A stretch of 64,000 nt of DNA, from positions 1 through 64,000 of the forward strand of contig NZ_JACIAY010000002.1 of NCBI RefSeq assembly GCF_014194975.1. Direction: 5' to 3'. A program made the position numbers and the translations under genes. The DNA comes from Sphingomonas sp. BK580. Its GTDB lineage: Bacteria > Pseudomonadota > Alphaproteobacteria > Sphingomonadales > Sphingomonadaceae. Position 1 is the stretch's first letter; the number at the start of each line of letters is the position of its first letter. The notes beneath the pieces were generated by a model, which was not told where the DNA came from, ran no database searches, and saw only the letters and a list, made by a program, of their open reading frames with translations. Shown here one piece after another: positions 33,009 through 43,058 of the stretch.

Positions 33009-33698
33009 CTATCGCGCGGTCTGCCCGAACAGCACGCGCCGCTGCTCCTCGCTCATCTCCGCCGGCTGGGCCTGCACTCGCGCGCCCTGCTCATAGGCGC
33101 GCACCACCGCGGGACGCGCCTTGATCCGCGCGTGCCACGCCGCGATGTTGGGGAAGTCGTTGATGTCCTGGCCCTGCGGCTCGGGCAGGATCCAGGGGAA
33201 GCAGGCCATGTCGGCGATGCTGTACGCGCCGCCCGCGACATAGTCGCGCTCCTCCAGCCGCCGCTCGAGCACGCCGTACAGCCGGTTGGTCTCCTTCAGA
33301 TAGCGATCGATCGCATAGGGCACCCGTTCGGGCGCGTAGCGGGTGAAGTGATGGTTCTGCCCCAGCATGGGGCCGAGCCCGCCGACCTGCCACATCAGCC
33401 ACTCGAGCACCTCCACATGGGCGCGCGGCGTCGCCCCGCCGAACTGCCCGGTCTTGTGCGCGAGATAGAGCAGGATCGCGCCGCTCTCGAACACGCTGAC
33501 CGGCGCGCCGCCGTCGGTCGGCGCATGGTCGACGATCGCGGGCATGCGGTTGTTGGGCGAGATCGCCAGGAACTCGGGGCGGAACTGCTCGCCCTCGCCG
33601 ATATTGACGGGGTGGACGGTGTAGTCGACCCCGGCCTCCTCCAGGAAGATCGTGATCTTGTGGCCGTTCGGCGTGGGCCAGTAATGCAGGTCGATCAT
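33009..33698 (-). CDS. Glutathione S-transferase, nu/YfcG-like
   Basis: The product is 229 residues. The thioredoxin-like N-terminal domain has LHYWPTPNGHKITIFLEEAG and SPNNRMPAIVDH, then VFESGAILLYLAHK, which binds glutathione. The C-terminal helical domain has QVGGLGPMLGQNHHF, typical of the YfcG/YghU (nu) class, whose members also reduce disulfides or peroxides. Its ATG overlaps the MFS stop (ATGA), so the two are translated together. Confidence 0.93.
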   Translation of the reverse strand: MIDLHYWPTPNGHKITIFLEEAGVDYTVHPVNIGEGEQFRPEFLAISPNNRMPAIVDHAPTDGGAPVSVFESGAILLYLAHKTGQFGGATPRAHVEVLEWLMWQVGGLGPMLGQNHHFTRYAPERVPYAIDRYLKETNRLYGVLERRLEERDYVAGGAYSIADMACFPWILPEPQGQDINDFPNIAAWHARIKARPAVVRAYEQGARVQAQPAEMSEEQRRVLFGQTAR

Positions 33699-34915
33699 CG
33701 CGCGTCTCCGTCGTGTGCGCGAAGGGTGGGGACGCCGACCGCCACGATCAATGCCGCCGCGCCGATCAGCGTGCCCGCCACGACGAAGGCGAGCCCGTCG
33801 AAGCCGTGCCGCGCGCCCCAGGCGAGGCTCTGCGTGGCGATCAGCGGCCCGATCACTGCCGCCACCGAGTTCATGCTGCCGAGCCCACCCTGCAGTGCGC
33901 CCTGGCGAGTCGCGTCGACCAGGCGGCTGAGCAGCCCGTTCATCGCCGGCCACGCCAGCGCGCCGAGCGCGCCGACGAGGAAGAAGGCATAGACCTGCCA
34001 GCCGCGAGTGACGAAGGCATAGGCCAGCAGCGTCGCCGCGCCGGCCGCCAGCCCGATCAGCGCGGCGCGGCGCTCGCCCAGCCGCGCCACCGCACGCCGG
34101 GTGAGGAGTAGCTGCACCAGCAGCTGCAGGAAGCCGACCCAGGCGAGGCTCCAGCCGATCGCCGCGGGGCTCCAGCCGAAGCGCAGCGTTGCCCAGAAGC
34201 TCCATACCGCCGGGTAGACGATGCCGCCGAGCTGCCACAGGAACCAGGCGACCAGCAGCGGCGCGGCGTTGCCCGCGGCGAACAGCGGACGGAAGGCGCC
34301 GATGACGTGCGCGTCGCGCCAACGGAACGGGCGGCGATGCTCGCGCCCCAGCGTCTCGGGCAGGAAGAGCAGCATCGCCACCGCGTTGAGGGCGGCCAGC
34401 GCGGCGGCGAGCGCGAACGGCGCGCGCGGCCCCCAATGCGCCACCAGCCCGCCGAGCGCGGGTCCGACGATGAAGCCGAGGCCGAACGCCGCGCCGAGCA
34501 GGCCGTAGCCCGCGGCGCGCTGCTCGGGCGGGGTGACGTCGGCGATCACCGCGCCGGCGGGCCCGTAGCTCGCCCCCGCCGCGCCGGCGATGGCGCGGCC
34601 GAGGAACAGCCAGGCGAGCGTCGGCGCGCCCGCCATCAGCGCATAGTCGAGCGCGAAGGCGACCATCGCCGCGACGAGCACCGGGCGCCGGCCGAAGCGG
34701 TCGCCGAGATTGCCGAGGATCGGCCCGGCGACGAACTGCGCCAACGCGAAGGCGGCGAGCATCCACCCGCCGATCAGCGTGGCATGCGCCAGGTCGGTGC
34801 GGCCGAGCGCGACGATCAGCCCCGGCAGCACCGGCATGACGATGCCGAAGCCGATCACGTCGACCGTGACGGCGGCGAGGACGATCGGCACGGCGCGATG
34901 CGCGAAGCGAGGCAT
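33695..34915 (-). CDS. MFS transporter, TetA-like
   Basis: The product is about 406 residues with 12 predicted membrane helices. The N-terminal half has IGFGIVMPVLPGL, GNLGDRFGRRPVL (MFS motif A) and GASYGPAGAVIADVTP, as in class TetA(A/B)-type drug/H+ antiporters. It exports a drug or metabolite across the inner membrane using the proton gradient. I chose the ATG at 34915 and rejected a longer frame to 35005. It is coupled with the glutathione transferase and divergent from the AraC-type regulator, which may control it. Confidence 0.9.
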   Translation of the reverse strand: MPRFAHRAVPIVLAAVTVDVIGFGIVMPVLPGLIVALGRTDLAHATLIGGWMLAAFALAQFVAGPILGNLGDRFGRRPVLVAAMVAFALDYALMAGAPTLAWLFLGRAIAGAAGASYGPAGAVIADVTPPEQRAAGYGLLGAAFGLGFIVGPALGGLVAHWGPRAPFALAAALAALNAVAMLLFLPETLGREHRRPFRWRDAHVIGAFRPLFAAGNAAPLLVAWFLWQLGGIVYPAVWSFWATLRFGWSPAAIGWSLAWVGFLQLLVQLLLTRRAVARLGERRAALIGLAAGAATLLAYAFVTRGWQVYAFFLVGALGALAWPAMNGLLSRLVDATRQGALQGGLGSMNSVAAVIGPLIATQSLAWGARHGFDGLAFVVAGTLIGAAALIVAVGVPTLRAHDGDAR

Positions 34916-35066
34916 GGTTCGTCCATAGCGCCGCCCGGCAGCGCTGTCCTCGCCTCCCGAACAAGCTGATCTATGTGAAAAGAATATGGATCGAACCGGG
35001 ACCAAGGCTTGTCCCGCGCGATCCGCGCGGTAATGAGATGTAAATAAGGGTTGCTGGGGGGCGCCG

Positions 35067-35909
35067 GTGGGGGATCAGGAGAGCGTCGGGGTCGCGTACC
35101 GCCGCCCGAGCGACGCGTTGACGCGCTACGTTACCGGCTATCATCGCTTCGCCGCGCCAGTGGTGCCGGGGCATGTCTTCCACGACGCCTTCTTCCCGAG
35201 CGTCGCGACGATCCGGGTCACGCTGGCGGGCAGCCCCTCCTGGGGGCTGCGGATCGGGAGCCGCAGCTATGACCCGATGCCGACCTGCGCGCTGACGGGA
35301 CCCACCAGCTACGCTGGCTATGTCACCAGCTCGGGCGGCATCCTGGTCGGTGCCGGGCTGCTGCCGTACGGCTGGGCGCAGCTGTTCGGCGGCGACGTGT
35401 CGCGGCTGTCGAACCGGGTCGTGTCGCTCGATGAGCTCGACCCCGGCGCCGAGATGCTGCGCGCCGCGCTCGAGTCGGGCGAGCCGTTCGAGCAGGTGTT
35501 CGATGCCTGGCTCGAGGCGCGGCTGCAGCGCCGCCCGGTCGCCGACCCGCGCATCGACCGGCTGTGCACCATGCTGCGCGACCCCGCCACGACGCGGATC
35601 GAGGCGGTGGCCGAGTCGCTCGACATGACACCGCGCGCGCTCGCCGCGCTGACCCGCTTCAATTTCGGCTTCACTCCCAAGCTGCTGCTGCGCCGCACCC
35701 GCTTCCTGCGTGCGCTCAGCGCGGTGCTGACCCAGCCCGAGGCGGCGCCGATGACGCTGGAGGAAGCGGGCTATTGGGACCGCTCGCACTTCCTGCGCGA
35801 CAGCCACCTGTTCCTGGGCTGCTCCGTGCGCGAGTTCTCGCGCCGGCGCGGGCCGCACAACCAGCTCGCCATCCGCGCGCGCACCGAGGCGCTCGGCGCG
35901 CCGGTCTAG
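35067..35909 (+). CDS. AraC family transcriptional regulator
   Basis: The product is 280 residues starting with GTG. The C-terminal 100 residues have two helix-turn-helix units: RIEAVAESLDMTPRALAALTRFNFGFTP and LEEAGYWDRSHFLRDSHLFLGCSVREFSRR, the usual AraC ending. The N-terminal 150 residues are a ligand or dimer domain without a clear cupin motif. It is divergent from the MFS/GST pair (152-base gap), the most likely target. It ends about 90 bases before the convergent TetR gene. Confidence 0.88.
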   Translation: MGDQESVGVAYRRPSDALTRYVTGYHRFAAPVVPGHVFHDAFFPSVATIRVTLAGSPSWGLRIGSRSYDPMPTCALTGPTSYAGYVTSSGGILVGAGLLPYGWAQLFGGDVSRLSNRVVSLDELDPGAEMLRAALESGEPFEQVFDAWLEARLQRRPVADPRIDRLCTMLRDPATTRIEAVAESLDMTPRALAALTRFNFGFTPKLLLRRTRFLRALSAVLTQPEAAPMTLEEAGYWDRSHFLRDSHLFLGCSVREFSRRRGPHNQLAIRARTEALGAPV

Positions 35910-36002
35910 CGGCGGCGGCCGGATCGGCGACGCTCGGCCTTGCCTGGGGTGAGCGACCGGGAGCGGCAGCGGACCCGGCGCACGGCGGCCCCATTCGTCG
36001 GC

Positions 36003-37238
36003 TCACTCCCCGAGCAGACGGTCGTCGAACATCCCGAACAGCAGCGTCGAGGCATAGAGCCCCACGGCGCGGTCGCGCGGCATCGTCGAGGCCCATTTGC
36101 GCATGTCGAAGGCGGCGTTGAGCAGCGCCATCAGCGCCTGGCTCGCGATCAGGCTGTCGACCGCGCGGATCGTTCCCTCCGCGGCGCCGTCCATCAGCGT
36201 CCCGGCGAAGCGGCGCGCGATGCGGGTGGAGCGGTCGACCATCTGCTGGCGCTCGCCCGGCGGCAGGCCGCTCAGCGCGGTCGTACGCAGCAGCGAGCCG
36301 CTGTCGGAGAATTGCACCGCCACCAGCGTCGCCACCGCGTCGCACAGCCGCTGCCAGTGCGTCCCGCCGCGCGCGTCGGCGCTGCGCTGCGCCGCCGCGA
36401 TCGTGTCGAAGCTGCGGCGGTAGCAGGCCGCGACCAGATCGTCCTTGGCGTCGAGATGGTGGTAGAAGCTGCCCTTGGTGACGTTCAGCTCGGAGGCGAT
36501 CCGCTGCACCGAGGCACCGCGATAGCCCAGCTCGTTGATCAGCCGCGTCGCCGCCAGCAGGAAGGCGTCGCGCCCCGGCATGCCATCGTCCTGCGCGAGC
36601 GTCAGCGGGCGCGGCGCCCAGCGCGCGTCCGCGCCGGCCAGGCCGTGGCGGAACAGGTCCATCAGTCGCTCGGCGGCGCGCGGATATTGGTCGGCGTCGT
36701 AGCGCGGCAGCCAGGCGGGCAGCCAGAACATGTTCTCCAGCAGCACGTGCGCGCGCGCGCCGGCGAGGTCGACCGCGCCGCGCGCGCGCTGCTCGCCCCA
36801 CAGCGCGCGGGTGCGGCGGAACACCTCGCGCCAGCGCGCCATCAGCCGGGCGCGCACCGGCTCGTCCATCGCGCGCAGGTCGGAGAGCACCGCGAAGGCG
36901 CGTTCCTCGCCGCGCTCGATCCGGGCGAGCCGCGCGAGGTTGAGCGTGACCAGCCGCTCGACCCGCTCGGGCGGGGTCGGCTCGGCCGCGGCCGCGTCGA
37001 GCATCGCCAGCAGATAGTCGAGCGTGTGCTCGAACGCGGCGGCGGCGAGATCCTCCTTGCGCTTGAAGTAATAAGTGACGCTGGTGGTGTTGAGCCCGAC
37101 GCGACGCGCCACGTCGGCGAAGGTCATGCCCTTGGCGCTCTGCTCGTTGATCGCGTCCGCCGCGGCGGCCAGGATCGCCTCGCGCTTCTCGCGGAAGCGC
37201 CGCGTGGCGGTGGCGTCGTCGGTCCTCAGATCCCCCAT
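36003..37238 (-). CDS. Tandem TetR regulator (two TetR units in one protein)
   Basis: The product is about 411 residues, twice the normal TetR length. The first helix-turn-helix is at about 38-60 ([21 protein letters not shown]) and the second at about 241-263 ([20 protein letters not shown]), each followed by its own all-helical ligand domain. Such fused repressors could bind DNA as a monomer or sense two ligands. It is divergent from the acyl-CoA dehydrogenase gene with a 145-base gap holding short palindromes, so it is the likely regulator of the 37384-41867 run. I chose the ATG at 37238; further in-frame starts exist upstream. Confidence 0.88.
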   Translation of the reverse strand: MGDLRTDDATATRRFREKREAILAAAADAINEQSAKGMTFADVARRVGLNTTSVTYYFKRKEDLAAAAFEHTLDYLLAMLDAAAAEPTPPERVERLVTLNLARLARIERGEERAFAVLSDLRAMDEPVRARLMARWREVFRRTRALWGEQRARGAVDLAGARAHVLLENMFWLPAWLPRYDADQYPRAAERLMDLFRHGLAGADARWAPRPLTLAQDDGMPGRDAFLLAATRLINELGYRGASVQRIASELNVTKGSFYHHLDAKDDLVAACYRRSFDTIAAAQRSADARGGTHWQRLCDAVATLVAVQFSDSGSLLRTTALSGLPPGERQQMVDRSTRIARRFAGTLMDGAAEGTIRAVDSLIASQALMALLNAAFDMRKWASTMPRDRAVGLYASTLLFGMFDDRLLGE

Positions 37239-37327
37239 GGCGCGATGGGTAGCACGTCGCTTTCGAAGATACAGTCCCTTTTCCATCGACATGGATCGTA
37301 GCTGCGGCGGCGCGACGAAGCGCGCTT

Positions 37328-37343
37328 TACCGAATACACGGTA
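37328..37343. promoter_or_regulatory. Possible operator in the divergent TetR/dehydrogenase gap
   Basis: Palindrome TACCG-AATACA-CGGTA lies 41 bases before the dehydrogenase start. A second, TCCAT-CGAC-ATGGA, is at 37282-37295. Either could be the regulator's site; arms of only 5 bp make this weak. Confidence 0.35.
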
Positions 37344-37383
37344 TGGCCTAAGCCCAGCCTCGACGAACGAGGAGAGGGTGGCG

Positions 37384-38670
37384 ATGGACTTCACGCTGAG
37401 CGAGCGCGAGACCTATTTCCGCGATCGCGTCCGCGCCTTCATCGCGCGCCATATCGCACCGCGCGACCATGAGTATGAGCAGCAGTTGGCGAGCGGCGAG
37501 CGCTGGAAGGTCATCCCCGTGATCGAGGAGGTCAAGCGCGCCGCCCGGGCCGAGGGGCTGTGGAATTTCTTCATGCCGCCGCACTCGGGCCAGCAGCACG
37601 TCGACGACAGCTTCGAGTTCCAGGGCACGCAGCTGACCAACCTCGAATATGCGCTCTGCGCCGAGGAGATGGGGCGGATCGGCTGGGCGAGCGAGTGCTT
37701 CAACTGCTCCGCCCCCGACACCGGCAACATGGAGGTGCTTCACCGTTACGGCACGCGCGCGCAGAAGGAGGCGTGGCTGCGCCCGCTGATGGAGGGCGAG
37801 ATCCGCTCGGTCTTCCTGATGACCGAGCCCGCGGTCGCCTCATCCGACGCGACCAACATCGAGACCCGGATCGAGCGCGACGGCGACCATTACGTCATCA
37901 ACGGTCGCAAATGGTGGTCCTCGGGCGTGGGCGATCCGCGCTGCAGGATCGGCATCCTGATGGGCAAGACCAGCCTCGAGGGCTCGCGCCACCGCCAGCA
38001 GAGCCAGGTGCTGGTGCCGCTCGACACGCCCGGCGTGACGGTCGAGCGGCTGCTCTCGGTCTACGGCTACGACCATGCGCCGCACGGCCACGGCGAGGTG
38101 AGTTTCACCGACGTGCGCGTGCCGGTGGAGAACGTGCTGCTGGGCGAGGGGCGCGGCTTCGAGATCGCGCAGGGGCGGCTCGGGCCGGGGCGGATCCACC
38201 ATTGCATGCGCACGATCGGGGTCGCCGAGGTGGCGATCGAGAAGATGGCGCGACGGCTGCTCGCCCGCGTCGCCTTCGGCAAGCGCATCGCCGATCACAG
38301 CGTGTGGGAGCAACGGATCGCGCGCGCGCGGATCGACATCGAGATGACCCGGCTGCTCTGCCTCAAGGCCGCGGACATGATGGACAAGGCGGGCAACAAG
38401 GCGGCGCAGCAGGAGATCGCGATGATCAAGGTGCAGGCGCCGACGATGGCGCTGCAGATTCTCGACGACGCGATCCAGGCGTTCGGCGGCGCCGGCGTGG
38501 CGGAGGACGCGGGGCTGGCGCATGCCTGGGCCTCGGTGCGGACGCTGCGCTTCGCCGACGGGCCGGACGAGGTGCACTGCCGAGCCATCGCGCGGCACGA
38601 GTTCGGAAAATACGGTGACGCCGGCGGGCGCGCCGCGGCATCGAGTGGCGACGTCGGGGTGAGCCGGTGA
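37384..38670 (+). CDS. Acyl-CoA dehydrogenase, ACAD10/11-like
   Basis: The product is 428 residues. It has the usual three domains: an N-terminal helical part, the beta domain with [18 protein letters not shown] and KWWSSG, and a C-terminal helical part with [17 protein letters not shown] and [11 protein letters not shown]. The stretch [16 protein letters not shown] is a mark of the ACAD10/11 clade. FAD enzymes of this clade act on 4-phospho-hydroxyacyl-CoA or long-chain acyl-CoA. The neighbouring APH-type kinase makes the first option likely, as in the Pseudomonas lva pathway for levulinate and 4-hydroxyacids. It heads the run and faces the tandem TetR gene. Confidence 0.92.
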   Translation: MDFTLSERETYFRDRVRAFIARHIAPRDHEYEQQLASGERWKVIPVIEEVKRAARAEGLWNFFMPPHSGQQHVDDSFEFQGTQLTNLEYALCAEEMGRIGWASECFNCSAPDTGNMEVLHRYGTRAQKEAWLRPLMEGEIRSVFLMTEPAVASSDATNIETRIERDGDHYVINGRKWWSSGVGDPRCRIGILMGKTSLEGSRHRQQSQVLVPLDTPGVTVERLLSVYGYDHAPHGHGEVSFTDVRVPVENVLLGEGRGFEIAQGRLGPGRIHHCMRTIGVAEVAIEKMARRLLARVAFGKRIADHSVWEQRIARARIDIEMTRLLCLKAADMMDKAGNKAAQQEIAMIKVQAPTMALQILDDAIQAFGGAGVAEDAGLAHAWASVRTLRFADGPDEVHCRAIARHEFGKYGDAGGRAAASSGDVGVSR

Positions 38671-38911
38671 GGGGGGTGGAAGCTTTCTCTTCCCGCCTGT
38701 CGCGGCGTCGACCTGGACCCGTTCGCGGATCCACGGTCCCGCGTTCATCCGGGCTGGGAAGGTGCGTCACTCTTCCTCCCTGGCGTCATCCTGAACTTGC
38801 TCCGGGATCCACCCTGCCGCGAGCGCCATGTCGTCTGAGAGCGCGGGACGAATTTGGGATGACGCCGGGCAAGGCGGCTGGCGTGCCGCAGGCCTTCGCA
38901 GTGGCTCGCCG

Positions 38912-39997
38912 ATGAGAGCCGCCGTCCTCACCGCCGCGCGCGAGCCGCTCACGATCGCCGACGTCACCGTCAGCACGCCGCTTGCGCACGAGGTGCTGAT
39001 CCGCACCGCGGCCGTGGGCGTGTGCCGCTCCGACCTGCATTTCGTCGACGGCCTCTACCCGCACCCGCTCCCCGCCATCCCCGGCCACGAGGCGGCGGGC
39101 GTGGTCGAGGCGGTCGGCAATGAGGTGCGTACCGTGAGGCCCGGCGATCATGTCGTCACCTGTCTCTCCGCCTTCTGCGGGCACTGCGAGTTCTGCCTCA
39201 GCGGGCGGATGTCGCTGTGCGTCAGCGGCGAGACGCGGCGGCCGCGCGGCGCCGAGCCGCGGCTGCGCCTCGCCGACGGCGGCGCGGTGGCGCAGATGCT
39301 CAATCTCTCCGCCTATGCCGAGCAGATGCTGGTGCACGAGCACGCCTGCGTCGCGATCGACCGCGACATGCCGCTCGACCGCGCCGCGCTGATCGGCTGC
39401 GCGGTGACGACCGGCGCGGGCGCGGTGTTCAATACCGCCGACGTGTCGCCCGGCGAGACGGTGTGCGTGGTCGGCTGCGGCGGGATCGGGCTGGCGGCGA
39501 TCAACGCCGCGCGGATCGCGGGGGCGGGGCGGATCGTCGCGCTCGACCCGGTGCCCGAGAAGCGCGCCATCGCCGAGCGGCTCGGCGCGACCGACACGTT
39601 CGACAGCGCCGTCGAGGGCGTCGCCGCGGCGGTGGTCGAGGCGACGCGCGGCGGCGTCCACCACGCGATCGAGGCGGTCGGCCGGCCGCAGTCGGCCGCG
39701 ACCGCGGTGGCGGTGCTGCGCCGCGGCGGTACCGCGACGATCCTCGGCATGCTCCCGCCGATGGAATCGGTCGGCCTCTCGGCCCTCGACCTGCTGTCGG
39801 GCAAGAGGCTGCAGGGCGGGCTGATGGGCTCCAACCGCTTCCCGATCGACGTGCCGCGCCTGGTCGACTTCTACCGGCGCGGGCTGCTCGACCTCGACAC
39901 GCTGATCGCCGAGCGCCTCCCGCTCGAACGCATCAACCACGCCTTCGACGAGCTGCGCCGCGGCGACTCGACGCGCAGCGTGATCGTCTTCGCATGA
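38912..39997 (+). CDS. Zinc-dependent alcohol dehydrogenase
   Basis: The product is 361 residues. It has [12 protein letters not shown] with a catalytic zinc Cys, GHE near residue 62, the structural zinc site [15 protein letters not shown], and the NAD(P)-binding [10 protein letters not shown]. It belongs to the class III-like medium-chain dehydrogenases (Rv/NDMA-type). It oxidises an alcohol to an aldehyde or ketone; the substrate is likely an intermediate of the pathway coded around it. The stop overlaps the kinase start (ATGA). The 241-base gap before it holds only '...gggatccac...' repeats. Confidence 0.92.
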   Translation: MRAAVLTAAREPLTIADVTVSTPLAHEVLIRTAAVGVCRSDLHFVDGLYPHPLPAIPGHEAAGVVEAVGNEVRTVRPGDHVVTCLSAFCGHCEFCLSGRMSLCVSGETRRPRGAEPRLRLADGGAVAQMLNLSAYAEQMLVHEHACVAIDRDMPLDRAALIGCAVTTGAGAVFNTADVSPGETVCVVGCGGIGLAAINAARIAGAGRIVALDPVPEKRAIAERLGATDTFDSAVEGVAAAVVEATRGGVHHAIEAVGRPQSAATAVAVLRRGGTATILGMLPPMESVGLSALDLLSGKRLQGGLMGSNRFPIDVPRLVDFYRRGLLDLDTLIAERLPLERINHAFDELRRGDSTRSVIVFA

Positions 39998-41052
39998 GCG
40001 ACGAACCCTCGCTCCAGCGCGATCTCGCCGAGCGCGACCGGCTCGACACCGCGCGGCTGGGCGCGTGGCTGGCCGAGCACGTGCCCGGCTTCGCCGGCCC
40101 GCTCGACTATGCCAAGTTCGCGGGCGGCCAGTCGAACCCGACCTACCTGCTCGACACGCCCGAGCGGCGCTACGTGCTGCGGCGCAAGCCGATGGGGGAG
40201 CTGCTCCCCTCGGCGCACCAGGTCGAGCGCGAGTATCGCGTCATCGCCGCGCTCCACCCCACCGGCTTCCCGGTGCCGCGGCCCTTTGCCTTGTGCGAGG
40301 ACGCGTCGGTGATCGGCTCGGCCTTCTACGTCATGGAGATGGTCGAGGGGCGGACGATCTGGGACGGTGCCATGCCCGTGCTCGCGCCCGCGGCGCGGCG
40401 GGCGCATTATCACGCGATGATCGACACGCTCGCCGATCTCCACAACGTCGATCCGGGCGCGATCGGGCTCGGCGACTATGGTCGGCCGGGCAATTACTTC
40501 GAGCGTCAGGTCGCGCGCTGGACCAAGCAGTATCGCGGCGCCGAGACCGAGACTTTGCCCCAGATGGAGCGGCTGATCGAGTGGCTGCCGCGCACCGTGC
40601 CGCCGCAGACCCGCACCGCGATCGTCCACGGCGACTACCGCGTCGACAACATGCGCTTCGCGCCGGGCGAGGAGCCGCGCGTCGCCGCGGTGCTCGACTG
40701 GGAACTGTCGACCCTGGGCGATCCGGTCGCCGACCTGACCTATTATCTGATGAGCTGGGTCACCGAGCCAGAGGGGCGCTCCGGCGTCATGGGGCTGACC
40801 GGCGACGCGTCGGGCATCCCGACGCTCGAGGAGATGCTGGCGCGCTACGCGGCGCGCACCGGTCGCGACGAGCCGGTCGCGATCGACTGGTACTTCGCCT
40901 TCAACCTCTTCCGCCTCGCCAGCATCGTGCAGGGCATTCGCAAGCGCGTGCTGGTCGGCACCGCCGCCAACGCGCGCGCGCAGGAGACCGCGGCGCGGCT
41001 GCCGCTGCTGGTGAGCGCGGCGTGGCACTTCGCCGGGCGCGCGGGGGCATGA
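39994..41052 (+). CDS. APH-type phosphotransferase, ACAD10/11-partner type
   Basis: The product is 352 residues. It has an aminoglycoside-phosphotransferase-like kinase fold: [14 protein letters not shown] and YVLRRKP with the ATP Lys, the catalytic loop [13 protein letters not shown] and [16 protein letters not shown] with the metal-binding Asp. In animals this domain is fused to ACAD10 and ACAD11, and in Pseudomonas it is LvaA; there it phosphorylates 4-hydroxyacyl-CoA. The same role is likely here but not proven. Starts overlap on both sides (ATGA) tie it to the dehydrogenase before and the SDR after. Confidence 0.9.
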   Translation: MSDEPSLQRDLAERDRLDTARLGAWLAEHVPGFAGPLDYAKFAGGQSNPTYLLDTPERRYVLRRKPMGELLPSAHQVEREYRVIAALHPTGFPVPRPFALCEDASVIGSAFYVMEMVEGRTIWDGAMPVLAPAARRAHYHAMIDTLADLHNVDPGAIGLGDYGRPGNYFERQVARWTKQYRGAETETLPQMERLIEWLPRTVPPQTRTAIVHGDYRVDNMRFAPGEEPRVAAVLDWELSTLGDPVADLTYYLMSWVTEPEGRSGVMGLTGDASGIPTLEEMLARYAARTGRDEPVAIDWYFAFNLFRLASIVQGIRKRVLVGTAANARAQETAARLPLLVSAAWHFAGRAGA

Positions 41053-41867
41053 GCGCGGAGGGGGAGCGGATGCGGTTCGCGGGCAAGTCGATCGTCGTCA
41101 CCGGCGCGGGCTCGGGCATCGGCCGCGCCGCCGCGCTGCTGTTCGCGCGCGAGGGCGGCCGCGTCGTCGCCGCCGACGTCAGCGAGGGCGCGGACGCCAC
41201 CGCCGCCGCGATCGCCGACGCGGGCGGCATCGCGCTGGCCTTTCGCGGCGACGCGGCGGACGAGGGCGACGTCGCGCGGCTGGTCGCGCTGGCGGCGGAG
41301 CGGCACGACGGGCTCGACGTGATGTTCGCCAACGCGGGCATCTCGGGCGGGCTCGCCAACCTGTTCGACACCGACGTCGCGCTGATCACCGAGGTGCTCC
41401 GCGTCAACCTGATCGGCCCGTTCCTCGCGCTCCGGCACGCCGCGCCGCTGATCGCGGCGCGCGGGGGCGGCGCGGTCGTGCTCACCGCCAGCGTCGCCGG
41501 GCTGCGCTCGGGGGCGGGGTCGCCGGCCTATTCGGCGAGCAAGGCGGGGGTGATCAACCTCGCGCAGGTGGCGGCGCAGCAGCTGAGCGGCAGCAACGTG
41601 CGGGTCAACGCGATCTGCCCCGGGCTGACCGAGACGGGGATGACGCGGCCGACCTTCGACTACGCGCGCGAGGCGGGTAAGCTCGACCGGCTCGGCCGGC
41701 TCAACCCGCTGCGCCGCGGCGCGCAGCCCGAGGAACTGGCGCGTGTCGCGCTCTTCCTCGCCAGCGAGGAAGCCAGCTACGTCAACGGCCAGGCGATCGT
41801 GGTCGACGGCGGCCTGTCGTCGAGCCACCCGGTGACGCGGCAGGATTACGGCAGAACCGCGGTGTGA
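41049..41867 (+). CDS. Short-chain dehydrogenase/reductase
   Basis: The product is 272 residues. It has TGAGSGIG near 18-25, NAG near 98-100, the catalytic Ser and YSASK (Y-x-x-x-K) near 163-167, and the PGLTET segment followed by the VDGG ending typical of FabG-like enzymes. It oxidises or reduces a hydroxyacyl group with NAD(P). It is translated with the kinase (ATGA overlap). An ATG at 41070 is an alternative start. It is the last gene of the run. Confidence 0.92.
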   Translation: MSAEGERMRFAGKSIVVTGAGSGIGRAAALLFAREGGRVVAADVSEGADATAAAIADAGGIALAFRGDAADEGDVARLVALAAERHDGLDVMFANAGISGGLANLFDTDVALITEVLRVNLIGPFLALRHAAPLIAARGGGAVVLTASVAGLRSGAGSPAYSASKAGVINLAQVAAQQLSGSNVRVNAICPGLTETGMTRPTFDYAREAGKLDRLGRLNPLRRGAQPEELARVALFLASEEASYVNGQAIVVDGGLSSSHPVTRQDYGRTAV

Positions 41868-42010
41868 GGCGGCGCTCGCCGTCGGTCGGCCACGTCGGCC
41901 CGTCCGGCGCGCGACCCGTCGGCTCGCCTCCCAGCGCGGCGGCCCGCGGGCTGTCCTACGCCCGCGCGATCTGTCACGTGGCGTGATCCTGGGAGAGAAG
42001 GAGATCGGTC

Positions 42011-42400
42011 TTGTTGAACCACGTCCTGGTCGGGTCGAACGACCTGGCGCGCTCGGCGCGCTTCTACGACGCGGTCCTCGGCGTGCTCGGCGCCCCGCCG
42101 GCACGCCGTGACACCGCGCCGAGCGGGCACGAGCGCTTGTTCTATCGCCACAACGGTACGATGTTCGGTGTCAGTCAGCCGATCGACGGCGCGCCGGCGA
42201 GCGTCGGCAACGGCAGCACCGTCGCCTTCCGCTGCGACTCGGCCGAGCAGGTGCAGCGCTTCCACGACGTCGCGGTCGCGCACGGCGGCACCTCGATCGA
42301 GGACGGCCCCGGCCCGCGCGAGACCAGCTTCGGCCGCGCGGTGCTGGCCTATGTCCGCGATCCCGACGGCAACAAGCTGTGCGCGGTGAGCCGGGGATGA
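42011..42400 (+). CDS. VOC family (glyoxalase/bleomycin-resistance-like) protein
   Basis: The product is 129 residues. The betaalphabetabetabeta pattern is clear: NHVLVGSNDLARSARFYDAVLG, then VRDPDGNKLCAV at the end with the usual metal Glu replaced by Lys/Leu. It could be a dioxygenase, isomerase or binding protein. The start is a TTG at 42011 with 'aaggag' 8 bases upstream. Its stop overlaps the DUF1697 start by 4 bases. Confidence 0.85.
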   Translation: MLNHVLVGSNDLARSARFYDAVLGVLGAPPARRDTAPSGHERLFYRHNGTMFGVSQPIDGAPASVGNGSTVAFRCDSAEQVQRFHDVAVAHGGTSIEDGPGPRETSFGRAVLAYVRDPDGNKLCAVSRG

Positions 42401-42918
42401 CGGCCTATGTGGCAATGCTCCGCGCGGTCAACGTCGGCGGCACGGGCGCGCTGGCGATGGCCGAGCTGCGGCGGTCGTGCGAGGCGGCGGGCTTCGCCGC
42501 GGTGCGGACCTATAACGCGAGCGGGAACGTGGTCTTCACCAGTCCGCTCGACGCGGCGGCGGCGAAGCGGCGCCTGGAAGAGGCCTTGCAGGAGTCGACC
42601 GGGCGGCAGGTGAGGGTCGCGGTGCGCACCGCGGACGAGCTGGCGGCGGCGCTCGCTGCCAACCCCTTCGCCGACGCGCCGCCGTCTACCACCGTGATGG
42701 TCTTCCTCGACGCGCCGCCCCCGACCGACACGCTCGAACACGCGCTAGCGCCGGGCGGCGAACGGCTCGCCCTCGGCGTGCGCGAGATCTACGTCGCCTA
42801 CGGCGCGGGCATGGGGCGGTCGCGGCTCAAGCTGTCGGCGGCGGCGGAGGGGACCGCGCGCAACGTCAACACGGTAGCGAAGCTGGTCGCGATGGCGGCG
42901 GAGATCGCCGCGGCGTGA
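42397..42918 (+). CDS. DUF1697 family protein
   Basis: The product is 173 residues. The N-terminus [30 protein letters not shown] and the GNVVFTS strand are the DUF1697 hallmark; the C-terminus ends with the RNVNTVAKL segment, also typical. The structure of the family is known from bacteria but its role is not. It is coupled with the VOC gene. Confidence 0.9.
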   Translation: MTAYVAMLRAVNVGGTGALAMAELRRSCEAAGFAAVRTYNASGNVVFTSPLDAAAAKRRLEEALQESTGRQVRVAVRTADELAAALAANPFADAPPSTTVMVFLDAPPPTDTLEHALAPGGERLALGVREIYVAYGAGMGRSRLKLSAAAEGTARNVNTVAKLVAMAAEIAAA

Positions 42919-43058
42919 CGCTCGGGGCTGCGGCGCGGCGTGGCGCGACGCACGCTACGTCCGACTCGACATTCGCCGGTGCGCACCCCGCCATGGACTC
43001 AACATTCGCAACATTCGCGCCCCTTCCAAGCCCGGGGTACAGCCGCTACAGGCCCGCC

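Noticed and set aside
3122..41867. A secondary-metabolite gene cluster based on the several SDR genes
   Set aside because: The SDR genes lie in separate operons with different regulators; no synthase genes are present.
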